This document shows, in pieces, positions 43,138 through 55,288 of a DNA stretch of 64,000 bases; the first letter of the stretch is position 1; the number at the start of each line of letters is the position of its first letter. Position numbers and translations under genes: made by a program. Under the pieces are notes generated by a model. It searched no databases and had not been told where the DNA came from. It worked only from the letters and a program-made list of their open reading frames with translations. The stretch spans positions 434,001 to 498,000 of the forward strand of contig BTPP01000007.1 in the NCBI GenBank assembly GCA_037102815.1, in the 5' to 3' direction. The stretch comes from Neurospora intermedia. Its lineage: Eukaryota; Ascomycota; Sordariomycetes; Sordariales; Sordariaceae.

Positions 43138-43635
43138 AGCTCAAGTTTGATTGAGGAATCTTCGAATAGAGTTAGCGTCTCGAAGCCACTGGGTGGCGAT
43201 TGGCTCTGGATCTTGATCACAGTGTAGTTCGTTCATCGACGGGGAGCTGAGCCACGAGAGAATTTTGTATTTGCCGGGCCGCATCTCCGTGGTAGGGAGA
43301 GACGTAGACCAGATATGTGGTGCGTCGTAGGACTTCAACATTGTCGTCGTCACACCGGCGCAAGGTAAACATCATTTGGCTGCACCGCGAGACGCCGTGC
43401 CTGGCGGTCGTCATCCATGACACGGTAGCTGAGTCAGAGTTGTAAGCGCTGCTTAATTTCTTTCGGAAGGTCACAGTACGAGTCGGGCTGCCGTGGTGTG
43501 GTGAACATATCGAGGGATTCCAGTCTGACTGGTGACAAATTGAAATGCGACTGGAGATGGATGAAGTGAGGTTATCGCAAACTTCCTTTACAAAAGTTGT
43601 GCCCAGGCATAGGTACCTTACGGAAAAGCCCATCT
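43138..43635 (-). pseudogene. Coding-like fragments, gene or decayed gene
   Basis: A short exon MGFS with a good donor (GTAAGG) and an acceptor (CTCCAG) leads to SHFNLSPVRLESLDMFTTPR and a block reading LPKEIKQRLQL, then a TGA, then YRVMDDDRQARRLAVQPNDV in the same frame. A further block in another frame, SYDAPHIWSTSLPTTEM through QWLRDANSIRRFLNQT, ends at 43141. The pieces look like protein. Either two more introns are present (for example GTACTG...CTCAG, 55 nt) or the gene has a stop and a frame change. No family is recognised. Confidence 0.3.
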
Positions 43636-44145
43636 TCTACTAACACATTCTTACCCGTCTTGTCGCTGAAACTGTTAGCTCACGATAATCGCTGCCTGAG
43701 CGTTATCAATGCCGAGACCCGCGCACCTTCCGAATTGGGTCCTGTCGGCAGTCAGCCATTGGATGACGAATCGGCCAGGATGGGACGAGCGGGTACCTGG
43801 ATTTGGGATTGGCCAATGGCGTCGCGCCAACTCGGTGAGCTCCCTCCCCCGCTTTATGTACTCCTCCGTCACAGCTGAGCTCCTTCTGTTGTTATTGTTT
43901 GGACCTCCAAGGTGAGCTGTCCGCGTGTCGCATCATCACGGATTTCAGGATCTGCAGGTAGCTGTAGCGCCCCTCACGTGCTACAAGTTTGGCCTTTTTC
44001 CCTCGGGTCGACACTTCAATCTCCTCCTCCACTTTCCAGCCTCCTCCTCCTTGTCCACCACTCTGTAACAATCACACGACGTGGGGAGACAACGGCCGGA
44101 AAGGTTTCACCCATCAGCAAAAACAAGACAACAAAGACCACAGCA
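43636..44145. other. Promoter of the amidohydrolase gene
   Basis: Divergent spacer; the last 200 bases are CT-rich then CA-rich, typical of a fungal promoter and leader. The amidohydrolase frame is open back to 43912, but that stretch is not protein-like. Confidence 0.55.
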
Positions 44146-47076
44146 ATGGACGAGAAGGGCGGCGGGCTGCCCCCGTACACCGCCGTAGCGCCTCCCCCTC
44201 CGGCATGGAAGAGGAAGAAGATGCGCCGGTCCAGAGGCCTCAAGTTCCTCGCCGTCGCCTGCATGGGCTTCATCGCCTACGCCCAGTGGAGGCAGCTCCC
44301 TTCGCGCTCTGAGCCAGTTGGCGGCGACGTTACGGTTCACGGCTTGTCGGTGCAACGCTTGCACGACGACCTCACCACCTGCTCCAAGCTGCGCCAGAAA
44401 CCCCAAGACCCCATCGGCGAGGGCCGCGAGAAGAACGCCCGCTACATTGACGGCCATGCCCCCACCCTCATCAAGAACGCGACTGTCTGGGTCGGAGAGC
44501 CGGCCAAGGGCACCTCTGCTGCCGATGCGCGCAAGGGCAAGGGCTACAGCTGGATCAAGGCCGACGTCTACCTCGAGTATGGCCTCATTAAGAAGGTCGA
44601 GTCTGACATCGCCGCCTCCTCTCTGCCCAAGGGCACCCACGTCTTTGACGCCAAGGGCCGCCCCCTGACCGCTGGTATCATTGATATGCACAGCCATGCC
44701 GGCGTAGACTCGTTGCCCAGTCTTGACGGAAACGAAGACACCAACGAGCTCTCGGCGGATATCACCCCCTTTGTCCGCTCCATCGACGGCATCCAGCCCA
44801 ACGACCACCAGATCCAGGTCATCAAGTCTGGCGGTGTCACCACCAGCTTGGTCCTGCCTGGCTCGGGCAACAACATGGGTGGTGAGGCATACGCCATCAA
44901 GCTGGCTGTTGGTAAGCCCGACGGTCGCAACGAAACCAGTGCCACCGACATGCTGGCTGATCCCGAACGCAACTGGAGGTTCATGAAGATGGCCTGCGGT
45001 GAGAACGCTAAGCGCGTTTACGGGCGGGTCGGAGAGCAGGGCCCTACCAGCCGTATGGGCGAGAGCTGGGAGTTCCGTCACGCCTTTGAGCAGGCGACCA
45101 AGTTGGTGCGCGCTCAGGATGACTGGTGTGATGCCGCCACTGCAGTCGGTGTGCAGAACATGAAGGGATATCTCCCCCAGGAATTGAAGTGGGAGTCACT
45201 TGGCGCCTTGTTGCGCGGACAGATTCACCTCAATACTCACTGCTACACCATTCCCGATCTCGAGGCTTTTGTCGATCACACCAACGAGTTCAAGTTCAAG
45301 GTCCGGGCCTTCCACCATGCCCATCAGACCTATCTGGTTCCAGAGGTAAGTCACAGAGCCGAAAAGATGATCAGGCTATTCTGTTGCTGACGAAACGGAC
45401 GACAGATTCTCAAGCGCGCCTACGGTGGTGACCCTCCTGCCTCTGCCATCTTTGCCGATAATATGTACTACAAGGCCGAGTCCTACGTCGGTTCCGAGTT
45501 TGCTGGAAAGTACCTCTGGGACAACGACCTGACTCCCATCTATGTCAGCGACAACCCGGTTCTCAACGCCCAGCACGTCCTGTTCGAGGCCGCCAAGGGC
45601 CACAAGTATGGCTTGCCCTACCACGCTGCTCTTGCCTCCGTAACCACCGCTCCGGCTGAGCGTCTCGGCTTTGGCAACAGACTCGGCAAGATCAAGCCTG
45701 GATTTGACGCCGACGTCGTTGTCTGGGACAGTGATCCTCTCGAGGTGGGCGCCACTCCTGTGCAGGTGTGGATCGACGGTACTGCTCAGTATGAGCACCC
45801 TATCGTGCTGAACAAAACCGTGCCCAAGTTGATCATTTCGGAGGAGAGCACCTCTACCATTGCTGAGGAACCTGTCGACATGAACTCGGTTGTCTTCACT
45901 GGCATCACCAATGTTCTTGGTGACGTTGAGATCCAGGGCGGAAGCAAGGACGCAAAGTCCTACAGCGCCGTCATTCGCAACGGCAAGGTCACTTGCGTCG
46001 GTGTCTGTGCCGAGGAGGTGCGCATGGCATCTACCTCCAAGATCCCAGTCATTGAGCTCAAGGACGGTCACTTTACCGGTTCTTTCACGGCCTTTGGCTC
46101 CCAGATCGGCCTAAACGCCATTGATGCCGAAGACTCCACCGACAACGGCGACAACGTCAATGTCTTTACCCGTGCCGAAGACGGTCTCTCCCTCGACACT
46201 AAGAAGCTGCACGCGGCCTACAAGTACGGCGTTACCAAGGCCATCACGGCACCCAAGTTCAACGGCGGCCAGACCCACCACGGCACGAGCGTCGGCTTCC
46301 TCACAGGTGCCACTAACCCCCTTGCCAATGGCACCATCTTTGCCAGCGACGTCGCCGTCCACTATAGCCTGAACCCCGACGCCAAAGAAGCCGAGGGCAC
46401 GCCCTCTCTGTCCGCGGCCGTCGGCGCTCTCCGCCGCAAACTTCTCCAAGCCGCCACCAAGCTCAAGAAGAACGAGACCATCGAGCCGGCCGACCTGTAC
46501 TCCGAGTCCACTTTCCTGCAAAAGGTCGTCAACGGCTCCCTCCCGCTCGTCCTGACCATTCACAACGCCGACATCATCGCGGCCGCCCTGCGTGTCAAGA
46601 AGGACGTCGAGTCTCTCACCTCCAGCAAGATCCACCTCGCTATCATTGGCGGCGCCGAATCGCACCTTGTCGCCGATGAACTCGCCGCCGCGCAGGTCGG
46701 CGTCGTTCTTGCCCCTCTCCAATCGTTCGCCACCTCGTGGGACCAGCGCCGCGCGCTTTCGGGCGCTCCGCTGACGAATGGCACGGCTATCGACGTGCTT
46801 CTCGATGCTGGTGTTACCACGGCGATCGGATTGGAGGAGGATTGGCTGGTCAGGGACTTGGGATTGTTGGCGGGTATTGCGTATGCGAATGGCGGTGGAA
46901 AGTTGAGCAAGAAGAGCGCACTGGAGTTGGTTAGTGGGAATGTGTATAAGATTCTGGGGGCCAAGGAGCCCAAGGTCGAAGAGGGCCACTTTGTGGTGTT
47001 TGAAGGAAGCCCGCTGAGGATTCAGAGCAGGGTGAAGGCAGTTTCCGGAGGGTTGGGCGTTGTTAGTATTTTTTGA
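44146..47076 (+). CDS. Membrane-anchored amidohydrolase-family protein
   Basis: Predicted metal-dependent hydrolase of the amidohydrolase superfamily; the natural substrate is unknown. Exons are 44146-45345 and 45406-47076, giving 956 residues; the 60-nt intron (GTAAGT...GACAG) is in phase 0. A short basic cytoplasmic start (KRKKMRRSRGLK) precedes one helix (FLAVACMGFIAYAQW), so the enzyme part faces the lumen or outside. Metal-binding landmarks are TAGIIDMHSHAG with H182 and H184, RGQIHLNTHCYTIPDLEAF, and FHHAHQTYLVPE, then LTPIYVSDNP and the exit strand GKIKPGFDADVVVWDSDPL. A second, degenerate repeat follows (VFTGITNVLGDVEIQGG to the end) with its own GNVYKILGAKEP stretch. This two-part build and length near 950 fit the fungal group. 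N-glycosylation sites such as NAT, NET, NKT and NGT support a secretory location. Confidence 0.88.
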
Positions 47077-47403
47077 GTGACTGAGTGCGACATGATGACT
47101 GATGAGGGTTTTTGGAAATCATGAAGGTTTGGACATGTGGGATATGAGGGATATGATGAGATAACTGACATTTGGATATAAGACGATGATTGATGACAAG
47201 GTATATACGAAGGAATGAAGATATTACTATGCTTTTGCAAATGCCTCTTGTGCATCACGACACATGAGGTAGTGTCTCCTCGTTCGCTCGTGCACCTTGA
47301 TCACTGATCCTCGAGCAGTGGCGACTTTGTAGCTGGGACACCGTCCCCCACAAATCATGACTACATAGGCAAGAGTTTGGAGCTTGCAAATTCAACAACA
47401 ACA
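47077..47403. other. Spacer before tRNA-Val
   Basis: 3' flank of the amidohydrolase gene; no gene is seen. Confidence 0.6.
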
Positions 47404-47477
47404 GGTCCGATGGTGTAGTTGGTTATCACGTCAGTCTAACACACTGAAGGTCCCCAGATCGAGCCTGGGTCGGATCA
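47404..47477 (+). tRNA. tRNA-Val (anticodon AAC)
   Basis: A 74-nt tRNA without intron. The acceptor stem pairs GGTCCGA with TCGGATC (one G-U), followed by discriminator A. The anticodon stem TCAGT/ACTGA encloses loop CTAACAC, giving anticodon AAC, which reads GUU and, through inosine, other Val codons. The T arm pairs CCCAG with CTGGG around loop ATCGAGC, and the D arm region has TAGTTGGTTATCA. A T-run shortly downstream serves as terminator. The amidohydrolase gene lies just upstream. Confidence 0.93.
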
Positions 47478-47487
47478 TATCTGTTCA

Positions 47488-47498
47488 AATTTTTTTTC
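47488..47498 (+). terminator. Pol III T-run after tRNA-Val
   Basis: A run of eight or nine Ts begins about a dozen bases after the tRNA end. Confidence 0.65.
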
Positions 47499-47499
47499 A

Positions 47500-50400
47500 T
47501 TCTTCTTCATTTGACATATTATGCTGGTAACAAGTGTCGACTTTTTTTTCCTTACTTTTTCTTCCTCTCTGATTTTCTTTCCGTCTCCCAAAATCACGTT
47601 CAGGACGGGAGCGCGCTATGCTACAAAGTATCTTGTTTCGTTGTGTGCTTAAAACACCGCTGAATGGTTGGTGATCTCTTCTAAACGTTTTCCTGTTGGA
47701 AGGCCGTGCCCTGGGCCGCCTTCACTGGCCTTGCCCATTCACTGGCACACCCTTCCGGGTATATCTAGGCTGCCTGGCTTCCGTTTCCCTCTTCCACCTA
47801 GACAACTCCAATCCATCTTTTCGTTGTCGCCTCCCTTCCCTCCGGTATTTCCTTTTTTTTTTGGAGGATGGTTTGAGTTCTCAGCGGGTGGTTATCTAGT
47901 CCTTGATACATAGTAAGTTAGGGCAATGCCAGAACATAGTTATCGCACCCCTCCGTTTTATTCTGAAATTCCTCATAGTATGTGTGTATGTATCATGGTT
48001 GACTGTTCCTTTCCTTGATGATACAACATATGCAGATGGCACACGATGCGGCACTCCTATCAAGTCAAGTCAGCAGCACTTTACCCTTCAACTTCATTGA
48101 AGGCCAGGCCAGGCCAGGTCAGGCAGGCCATGTACTCGAACTCGACTGCTTCACCTCGCCCGCCCAATATCTTCCATCTTTTCCGTTCCTCTAGGCGAAG
48201 AAAAAAACATTCGACTTTTCAATTTCCAAATCCTGGGGAATGCCTGCGACCATCATGCTCATCATCATGGACCAGACCCTGACGATCAGGTTTACCTACG
48301 TAGGTACCTAATAGTACCTACATAGGTAATCAACTCCAACCTCACTGATCTCGACCCTCATTGACACCGACCGACGCTATTGATGAGGCTATGGTCTGTT
48401 GATATTGCATCCGCCCGCGTCCACATGTAGAGAGGAAGCCACTACACTACTTACTGCAAAAGCTGGGCGGCCGAGATTTGTTCGGTTCCTGTGTTGGTTG
48501 CGAGATTACGAGCGATAAGAATCGCGTGTTAGCGATAACATTTGTGTGTTTTGTGTTAGTGTGTCGATTGCTTGACACATCCCGTCTCCGTCCCCTGTCT
48601 GCCCGCAGCGGCGCTTCCATGTCGGGTCTGATACGGAGCTGAGGGGAGCCATGCTGAACGCGGGGAGTGTGGACTGCCAGGTGTCCTGGGTGGTGCTGTC
48701 CCTGGCCCCTGCTACTATGTTCATACCTAGCGGACCTGAGGTTTATTAGTGTAGTGAATAGTGCTGTCACCGCTGGCAGTGCTGGGGCTATCAGCGCTGT
48801 GAACCTTCCCCCGGTGCCCCGGGCCGCGTGGAGTCCTTCCACTTTTCAGTGTCGGGCGGGTGTGGGCATTTCGTGGGGTTGCCCCTGCTGCCCCTGCCAC
48901 AGCGCCCTGATGGCGTCTTTCCATTTTCACTTCCACTTTGCGTCTTTTCCACGTTGGGTGTTTCAGCCCGATGACGAGCAGGACAGCTCGCTTCCTTCAT
49001 TCCATGCTTCCGCTTCGCTTCACTTGCCACTTAATGTCCCTTATCTTCCTCTCTCAATAGTGTATACAGTACACTACTAGAAGTAGTCGTCGGGCCTTCT
49101 TTGGCACCAAAAAAACCGTGCGCTTGGAACCAAGACCTACTGCGTCTTGATTGACTCCCTTCCGCCGACGAAATGACGATCCGGCACTCGGCAGAACAAC
49201 GTGATGTGTGTGCTGCTGCCTTCCGGTACTCGGAATGCTAACCTTTGAAGGGGCCTAGAGCGCTTTCAAACTGCAACTGCATCACAGCCTCAATCAACAC
49301 TGGTCTCGGAACGGAATCCAAAAAAGAAAGGAAGAAAAAAAACCACGCCAGGCGTAACATCGGTCGTTTTATTCGGATCCGGACGGACGGTATTCTAGTG
49401 TAGAGGCTTGGACATCTCTCAGGACAGTCAATCAGGCACGGTACGATATTGGTTGAATCTCCGCTGCCATACTATCAAAACAGAACCAACGACGACGACA
49501 ACGGGAGGCGTTCCGACCAGACCCGAACCACCAACGACACCACTACCACCACCACCATTACCACCACCAAAACCCCGAAACTTTCTATGTGTGGTACACA
49601 GAGGTCATCTAAAACGCAGGCGGTAGTATTGCTACCTCGATGCTCCTGGGTGAGACCCGGAACTATCTGGAAAATCATTAATGCAGCCACACTGCACCGA
49701 GTCAAGCAACACGGGAATGCATAATGCAAAGACAGGGGCTTTAAGAGTTTAGTTCATGTCAGGAACCAAAACTAGAAAGAACGAGAACAGAACGAGAACG
49801 GAACGAACAAAAAAAATCATACAGTAATTCCCGCAAAGCATGAAGATCCTGTGGAACGCAAATCGTCACGATGTTCATGTCCACTACCACCTTCGACGCA
49901 CATCATGGAGTTGCGGCAACCATTCAGATGGCAGCATGGGGGTGTGGGCTGGACTGGACTCCATACACCATGACCGGGGGCTTGGCGCCGGCTCGATGCT
50001 AGGAGGCCTTTCAACTGCAAAGATAGGCCAAAAGGGAAATAGCTAGGGAACATCGGGTTAGGATGGGTCCAGCCAGTCACAGGCCCGATGCAAGAGAAGG
50101 ACTAGACTCGTGTGAACCAAGCCGTCTTTGGTAACCCGGCTTAGACAACCCTTTCTGGATGAGCATTGCATGCAGAATGTGACTCTATTTGAATGGTTCT
50201 AGCGCTGGCGATTAGAGGAAATCTCTAGTGTACTCGGGCTTCTCGAACCTGACCACCATCGACAAATGCAACTCGCTTCGGAAGCGAAGACTTTCCCTCC
50301 CGACACTCCTCGACACTTCAGCCGGTCAAACAGCCATGGTCGTCTGTCATCTTCAATCTACTAGGCCTCTTCTGGCTCACTGTCTGTGAGCGTGGACTTG

Positions 50401-50635
50401 ACTCGGAACTGGACGACTGGACTTACACGGCGTGATACACGCCATCACTATCACATACGGACAAACTTGGTCTCTTCGTTCCTTACCTACCTTACCCACC
50501 ACCGGCTCGACACTCCTTCACACTATCACCACCGCCATACATATCTGACAGCCACTCACTCAACCGACGATCATTTCCAATAACTATGCCATAACCACAC
50601 TTCATAAAAAAAACAACCACACAAAACAGTCAGGC
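47500..50635. other. 3.1-kb intergenic region
   Basis: No gene with clear support. Features are a palindrome-rich TACCTACGTAGGTACC tract at about 48291-48330, repeated AGGCC words near 48105-48130, and a run of short ORFs without domains. The last part is the promoter and CA-rich leader of the Pth11-like gene. Confidence 0.45.
48290..48332. repeat. TACCTA/TAGGTA palindromic tract
   Basis: Successive TACCTA and TAGGTA words form overlapping palindromes over about 40 bases. Similar shorter tracts occur at many intergenic sites in the window. Confidence 0.8.
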
Positions 50636-52343
50636 ATGTCTATCTACACGGACCCACCGGCTTTACGGCCGTTCAGCGACGACAAGCCCATCCTGCTCGT
50701 GAGCTGGTGGCTCACCCTCTTCTGCACCGTCGTCATCATCCTTCGTGTGGTTGGGCGCTATGTGCGCATGGAAAAGCTGTTTCTCGAAGACAAGATCGCC
50801 GCTCTCGCCCTGATCCCCATGTACCTTCGAGTCGCATGTGTGCATGTGCTTCTCTTATACGGCACCAACAACGTCGAGCTCGTGAACAAGGAAGGGCTGC
50901 ACCTGTCTGAGCAGGCCATCGCTAGGCGTGTAGTCGGAAGCAAGCTTGTTTTGGCTACTCGTTTCTTTTACTTTACCACGTAGGTTCTCTGATTCTTCAA
51001 GTGTTGGTGATGAAAAGACAAGAAATGCTAACAAGTCACGACACAGACTATGGACTCTCAAATCCATCACCCTCCTCTTCTTCAACCGCCTCGTCGGCAC
51101 CGCCGGTCGAACCAAGTACAACCTCACGCTGCGCTTCCTCCAAATCACCATCGGCTGCACCTTTGTCGCCTGCTTCATCAGCAACCTCTCCGAATGCTTC
51201 CCCGTGACGCACTACTGGCAAGTCACGCCCGACCCGGGAGGCCAATGCCGCCAGTCCTACGCGCATCTACTCGTCGTAGCAGCCAGCAGCGTCCTGACCG
51301 ATCTGTTGCTGGTCGTTTTCCCCATCCCAATCCTGATCCAGTCCCGCATCAAGCTCAAGCGCAAAATCCTCCTCGTCTCCCTGTTCTGTTTAGGGCTGTG
51401 CACCGTCTGCATCACGCTGTACCGGGTGCCCAACATCTTGTCAGAAAAAGGATACCAGGGCACGCGCACCATGTGGGCCAGCACGGAGATTCTCGTGGCC
51501 ACGTTTGTCAATAACGCCATTGCGCTGGGCACGTTTGTGCGCGACACGGGCCCCAAGAAGAAGAAGTTCAAGCCGCAGCATCAGCATGAGCTGCAGCAGC
51601 ATGGCTATGGCAATTTCTCGCGGGCGGAGACTGCGTACAACGCGTATGGGAGCTCAAGCAGGGATAGGAAGACTGTTTCTTCCATGAAACCCGGGTTTGG
51701 AAGCACAACAACGGCGACGATGAACTCGTTTGCTGAACGAACAATGCATGATAAGAGGGGGAGTATAAGTTACCAGTACGGCGTCAGCGCCGAGGCAGGG
51801 AGCGATAACAAGGCGGGTATTGTCATCCGCACAGATACTGCTGGGAGTATTGCCAGCAGCGGCCACAGCAACGATGAACATGTTCATGGCGAGCTGTCGT
51901 TGGAAGCCCGCGATAGCGTGGCTTCGAGCACCCTACCGCCGCCACATGAGAATAAACCGCGAGAACGGGATTCCCAGGAATCCCTGATCCCCAAGCCTGG
52001 CAGCGGCGGCGGCGGTAGCACAGAATATGGTGGTGGTGGTCATATAGGTCAGGCCATGTCGTCGTACTTTGGCACGGTCATGAAGACGACGGAAATCAGC
52101 GTCACGGTCACGCAGGCCAACGAGGAGGATCTGCGAGCGAAGCATGATGGGGGGAGAGTCCCGCAGAGTCCGATTTACGAGAATCATCATCATCATCAAC
52201 ATGATTATCATCATCATCATGAGCAGCAGATAAGGGAGGCGCCGAGGGTGATGACGGCGGGGGAGAGGGGTGTGGCGAGGGGGACGACCAAGTTGTTGAA
52301 GTCGTTGCCGGGCAAAGAGCACGAGGAAGGGGAAGAGGTTTGA
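50636..52343 (+). CDS. Pth11-like seven-helix membrane protein (rhodopsin-like fungal domain)
   Basis: Member of the large fungal integral-membrane family around Pth11, thought to sense surface or host cues through G proteins; the ligand is unknown. Exons are 50636-50979 and 51047-52343, giving 546 residues; the intron (GTAGGT...CACAG, 67 nt) joins FFYFTT to LWTLKSITLLFFNRL. Helices are visible at about LLVSWWLTLFCTVVIILRVV, IAALALIPMYLRVACVHVLL, SKLVLATRFFYFTTLWTLKS, LRFLQITIGCTFVACFIS, LLVVAASSVLTDLLLVVFPI, ILLVSLFCLGLCTVCITLYR and the final WASTEILVATFVNNAIALGTF. The loop CRQSYAHL is typical. No CFEM domain precedes it. The 260-residue cytoplasmic tail is low in order, with His runs (HHHHQHDYHHHH), Gly-rich stretches and Ser-rich stretches. 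Confidence 0.87.
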
Positions 52344-53525
52344 CGAGGGAGTTGGGGATTAGGTATCTATGGTGGTGCTGGATGAGGGTATATGGGACAT
52401 GCGACGATGATGATGATGATGTTTGGAGATTTGATTGGATACCTAGAAATATTTTCCTTTGTCTTGGTTTATTCTTACTTGGTTACCTACCATACGGCGG
52501 TAGCATTTACAAAATACAAGCGGCTTCAAGTGCATCTCAGGTTCATACAGTTCAAAATCATCGTGTGTGTGTATGTGTTAGTGTTCTTGTTACTCCCATT
52601 TAGTGCAGTGCCAGCCGTGGTACATACTCCAGTGGGTGTTGAATGATCGCCCCGAGTCTAGACTTCGTAACATTGTCTGCCATCCGCAGTTACATAACAA
52701 ACTTGCGTAAAGCATACGACAACATACTAAGACTTTGTACGAACAACCTCCCAATCGGAAGAGAAGGAAGGCATTGCCGACGGTAATTATCCCGGCGTTT
52801 TGGCGTAGCTTGGCTTGCATATCTAGTGTAGAGGTATTCATGGTATACTAATACCGGATGAATGCCTTTCCCTGGACAGGGTATGGAAAGATACCTCTAG
52901 ACAACGAAGTGCTTACCGTTGTCGGCACTGCCTGGTCCTCAGCTGAGCCGTTCGCCGGGTTCGAGGCCGACTAGTACCTAGTCTACACTACTTGCCAAAT
53001 CTACACTATCTGATGTGATTGATGGTTGCTCGCTCGGACTTTCTGTGGCTTTAGGTTCTTCGCTTCGTTGATGCGCTCGACTAGTAGGTAGAACTAACGA
53101 GGAGGTAATTGATTACCTTGGTTCTAGACGTTAGATATCGGCGGTCTTGGTGTATGGTGTATAGCTTCTTGTTGGCCTTGGGGGTTATTAGGTAGGTACA
53201 AGGACTAGGCCAGATGAAAAGCTATTCTGGACTTACCACTACACTAGTGTGCTGTACACAGTACTGTAACTTGGGGCGACTTTGCTTGCTTGGATTTGAG
53301 GTCGTCGCGGTCCCGACCCCGGACCGGGCGGGCAGGCCATCGCATCTTTCACAAAAAAACGTGGTTATCCAGGCGGCACAACGGAATTAGAGCGCACTGA
53401 CACGGATTTCCGTAGCTCCAGCGCCGCGACGAGGTAGTGTAGCTTCCCGTTATCGGCAGCTTTCCCTCGTGGCAAGGAAGGGGAACGAATGGGTCCGAGT
53501 CCGAAGAGGAGGAACGGAAGCGAAA

Positions 53526-53567
53526 GGGGGGGGGGGGGGGGGGGTGGGGGGGGGGGGGGGGGGGGGG
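53526..53567 (+). repeat. Poly-G run (42 nt, one T)
   Basis: Forty-one G with a single T at 53545. It has quadruplex potential and is also a place where assembly errors are common. Confidence 0.9.
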
Positions 53568-54071
53568 AAAGAGAGAGAACAAGCCCTCTGTCGACCCCGG
53601 ATCCCAGAAAGAGGCATGAACAAAAGACAAAAGAATATGACGCTAACAAAAGTGACGACGCTGATATGCTGCTGACGATGCGTTAGGTAGCGCCTGTGCT
53701 TTCATCGAATGTCGAATGGGCGTTGATAAAGAACCCCCCGCCGGCCCCCTGGGTTCCCCCCTGGATGGTGACAGGGTTGGAAGATGGGCAAACCCCGGGT
53801 TCGAGGGGTCGAGGGGGCCCGCATCACCCCCACTGATTTTCCTAAGCACCAGCAAATGGACCACAGCGATTCCCAGGACTCTCCCCATGACGAAATCCAC
53901 CCATCACTAAAAGTACAGATCGCCATTCCACCGACACGATTCAGGACGGGAGGTATACCTGGGTTTGAGGGAAAGGGATTGGTTTCTTGCTGGGTGATAG
54001 ATGGGCATTAAGGGAGGATGGGTGAAGATGTTTTGAGCCATTGGGGATCCTTGAATGGAAGTCACCGAGGG

Positions 54072-54100
<29 letters not shown>
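54072..54100 (+). repeat. Poly-A run (29 nt)
   Basis: Uninterrupted A-run about 500 bases past the poly-G run. No element body or target-site duplication was noticed next to it. Confidence 0.9.
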
Positions 54101-54102
<2 letters not shown>

Positions 54103-55273
54103 ACGATTTGAGTGGCTTGGTGGCGTTTGACAAGGGCGATGAAGACATGCGATCGATAGATGTTTGCAAATCAATCGCAAAAAGTGCGCCATTCCCGTGC
54201 GGCAGAACGTTCCTTCTTTCTTTTGACGGGAGGGAGCATGGCATCGGTCCAACTTGCCGATTCCTCAGCACTTCAGTTGGCAGTGTAAATCATGTGGAAA
54301 AAAACGACCAAAAACGAAGAGGAAAAACAAAAAACCACGCACAATGAATGGACGATCAACAATCCAACAACACAGTCCTTTTAACCGACGACTCGCAAAG
54401 GTAGCCATCTCTGTGACTAGTTTCTTGCGCCATTTTTTCTACCCGGCCCATAAGAACATTTCATGACCTTGAGGCTCAACAGTCAGTCACCTAGCTGATA
54501 GGTCTATAGTGCGCTGCTCAGATACCAAACAAGTATCTTGAAGTCATTTGAAGACGTGACATTTTGGTGGTCCAACAACCTCATTGGCCATAAACCCCCT
54601 GTCGGGAGTAGAATTGCGCAAGAACCGGTTAAGAGATAAGGTTGGCAGCTGGAGGCCTGCTCTGGGGGACCCTTGATCACGGTCGGTCCCCAAAAGAAGG
54701 ATGAAACTCGAAGAGGAAAGGTCCCTTGTGACAAGACTTCTTTCAAAGCCTCAACTTGAGCAAATCAAGGGCCATTGTGCGACAATGTGACATTGTTGGT
54801 TGTGAGTGGAGACTTCCTGTCACTTGCTCTTGGCGCCAAGAGAGCCCGAGGGGCGAGGTGGGCGTTTGATAGCGCGAGCTTTGGCCGAGGTCGGGGATGA
54901 TGGATGTTGGGACAATTGATCAATTTGGGAACAAGGGAAGGGGGGGCGGGATGCTCCTTCACACTTTTTCCCGACGACTTTGCAAAAGTGTGAACTGTGC
55001 TGGATTCAATTGGTGTGGGGAAATTCCACTGGCATTTCATTTTTTGGAATTCGGCAAGAGTGACTGAGTGATTGATTGATTGCACTTTCAAAGTTTTGCC
55101 AATTCGCCCGTCCGCGTCCATCCATCGGCTTGCCGTGTCGCCTTTTTCACTTCTTCTTCAATTTCCAAGGAGAACCAGAGATTGACTAACTGTCAGACTG
55201 ACCGGACACTGCAGCTATCCACGGCCCGTGATCCTGCCGTGCCGCAAAAACACAAAGCAATCTTCCAATAAAG

Positions 55274-55288
55274 ACACACACACACACC
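55274..55288 (+). repeat. (CA)n microsatellite
   Basis: About seven CA units about 1 kb upstream of the permease start. Confidence 0.8.

Noticed and set aside
43912-44145. Extension of the amidohydrolase frame upstream
   Set aside because: The added residues come from CT- and CA-rich promoter-like sequence; the ATG at 44146 gives a clean type II anchor.
44107-46989. Long minus-strand frames opposite the amidohydrolase gene
   Set aside because: They are mirror frames caused by the high third-position GC of the real gene on the plus strand.
53349-53675. Pro-rich and Gly-rich ORFs on both strands
   Set aside because: They are created by the poly-G run and have no other coding features.
54072-54100. 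Poly-A run as the tail of a retroposed element
   Set aside because: No element body, internal promoter or flanking duplication was seen beside it.
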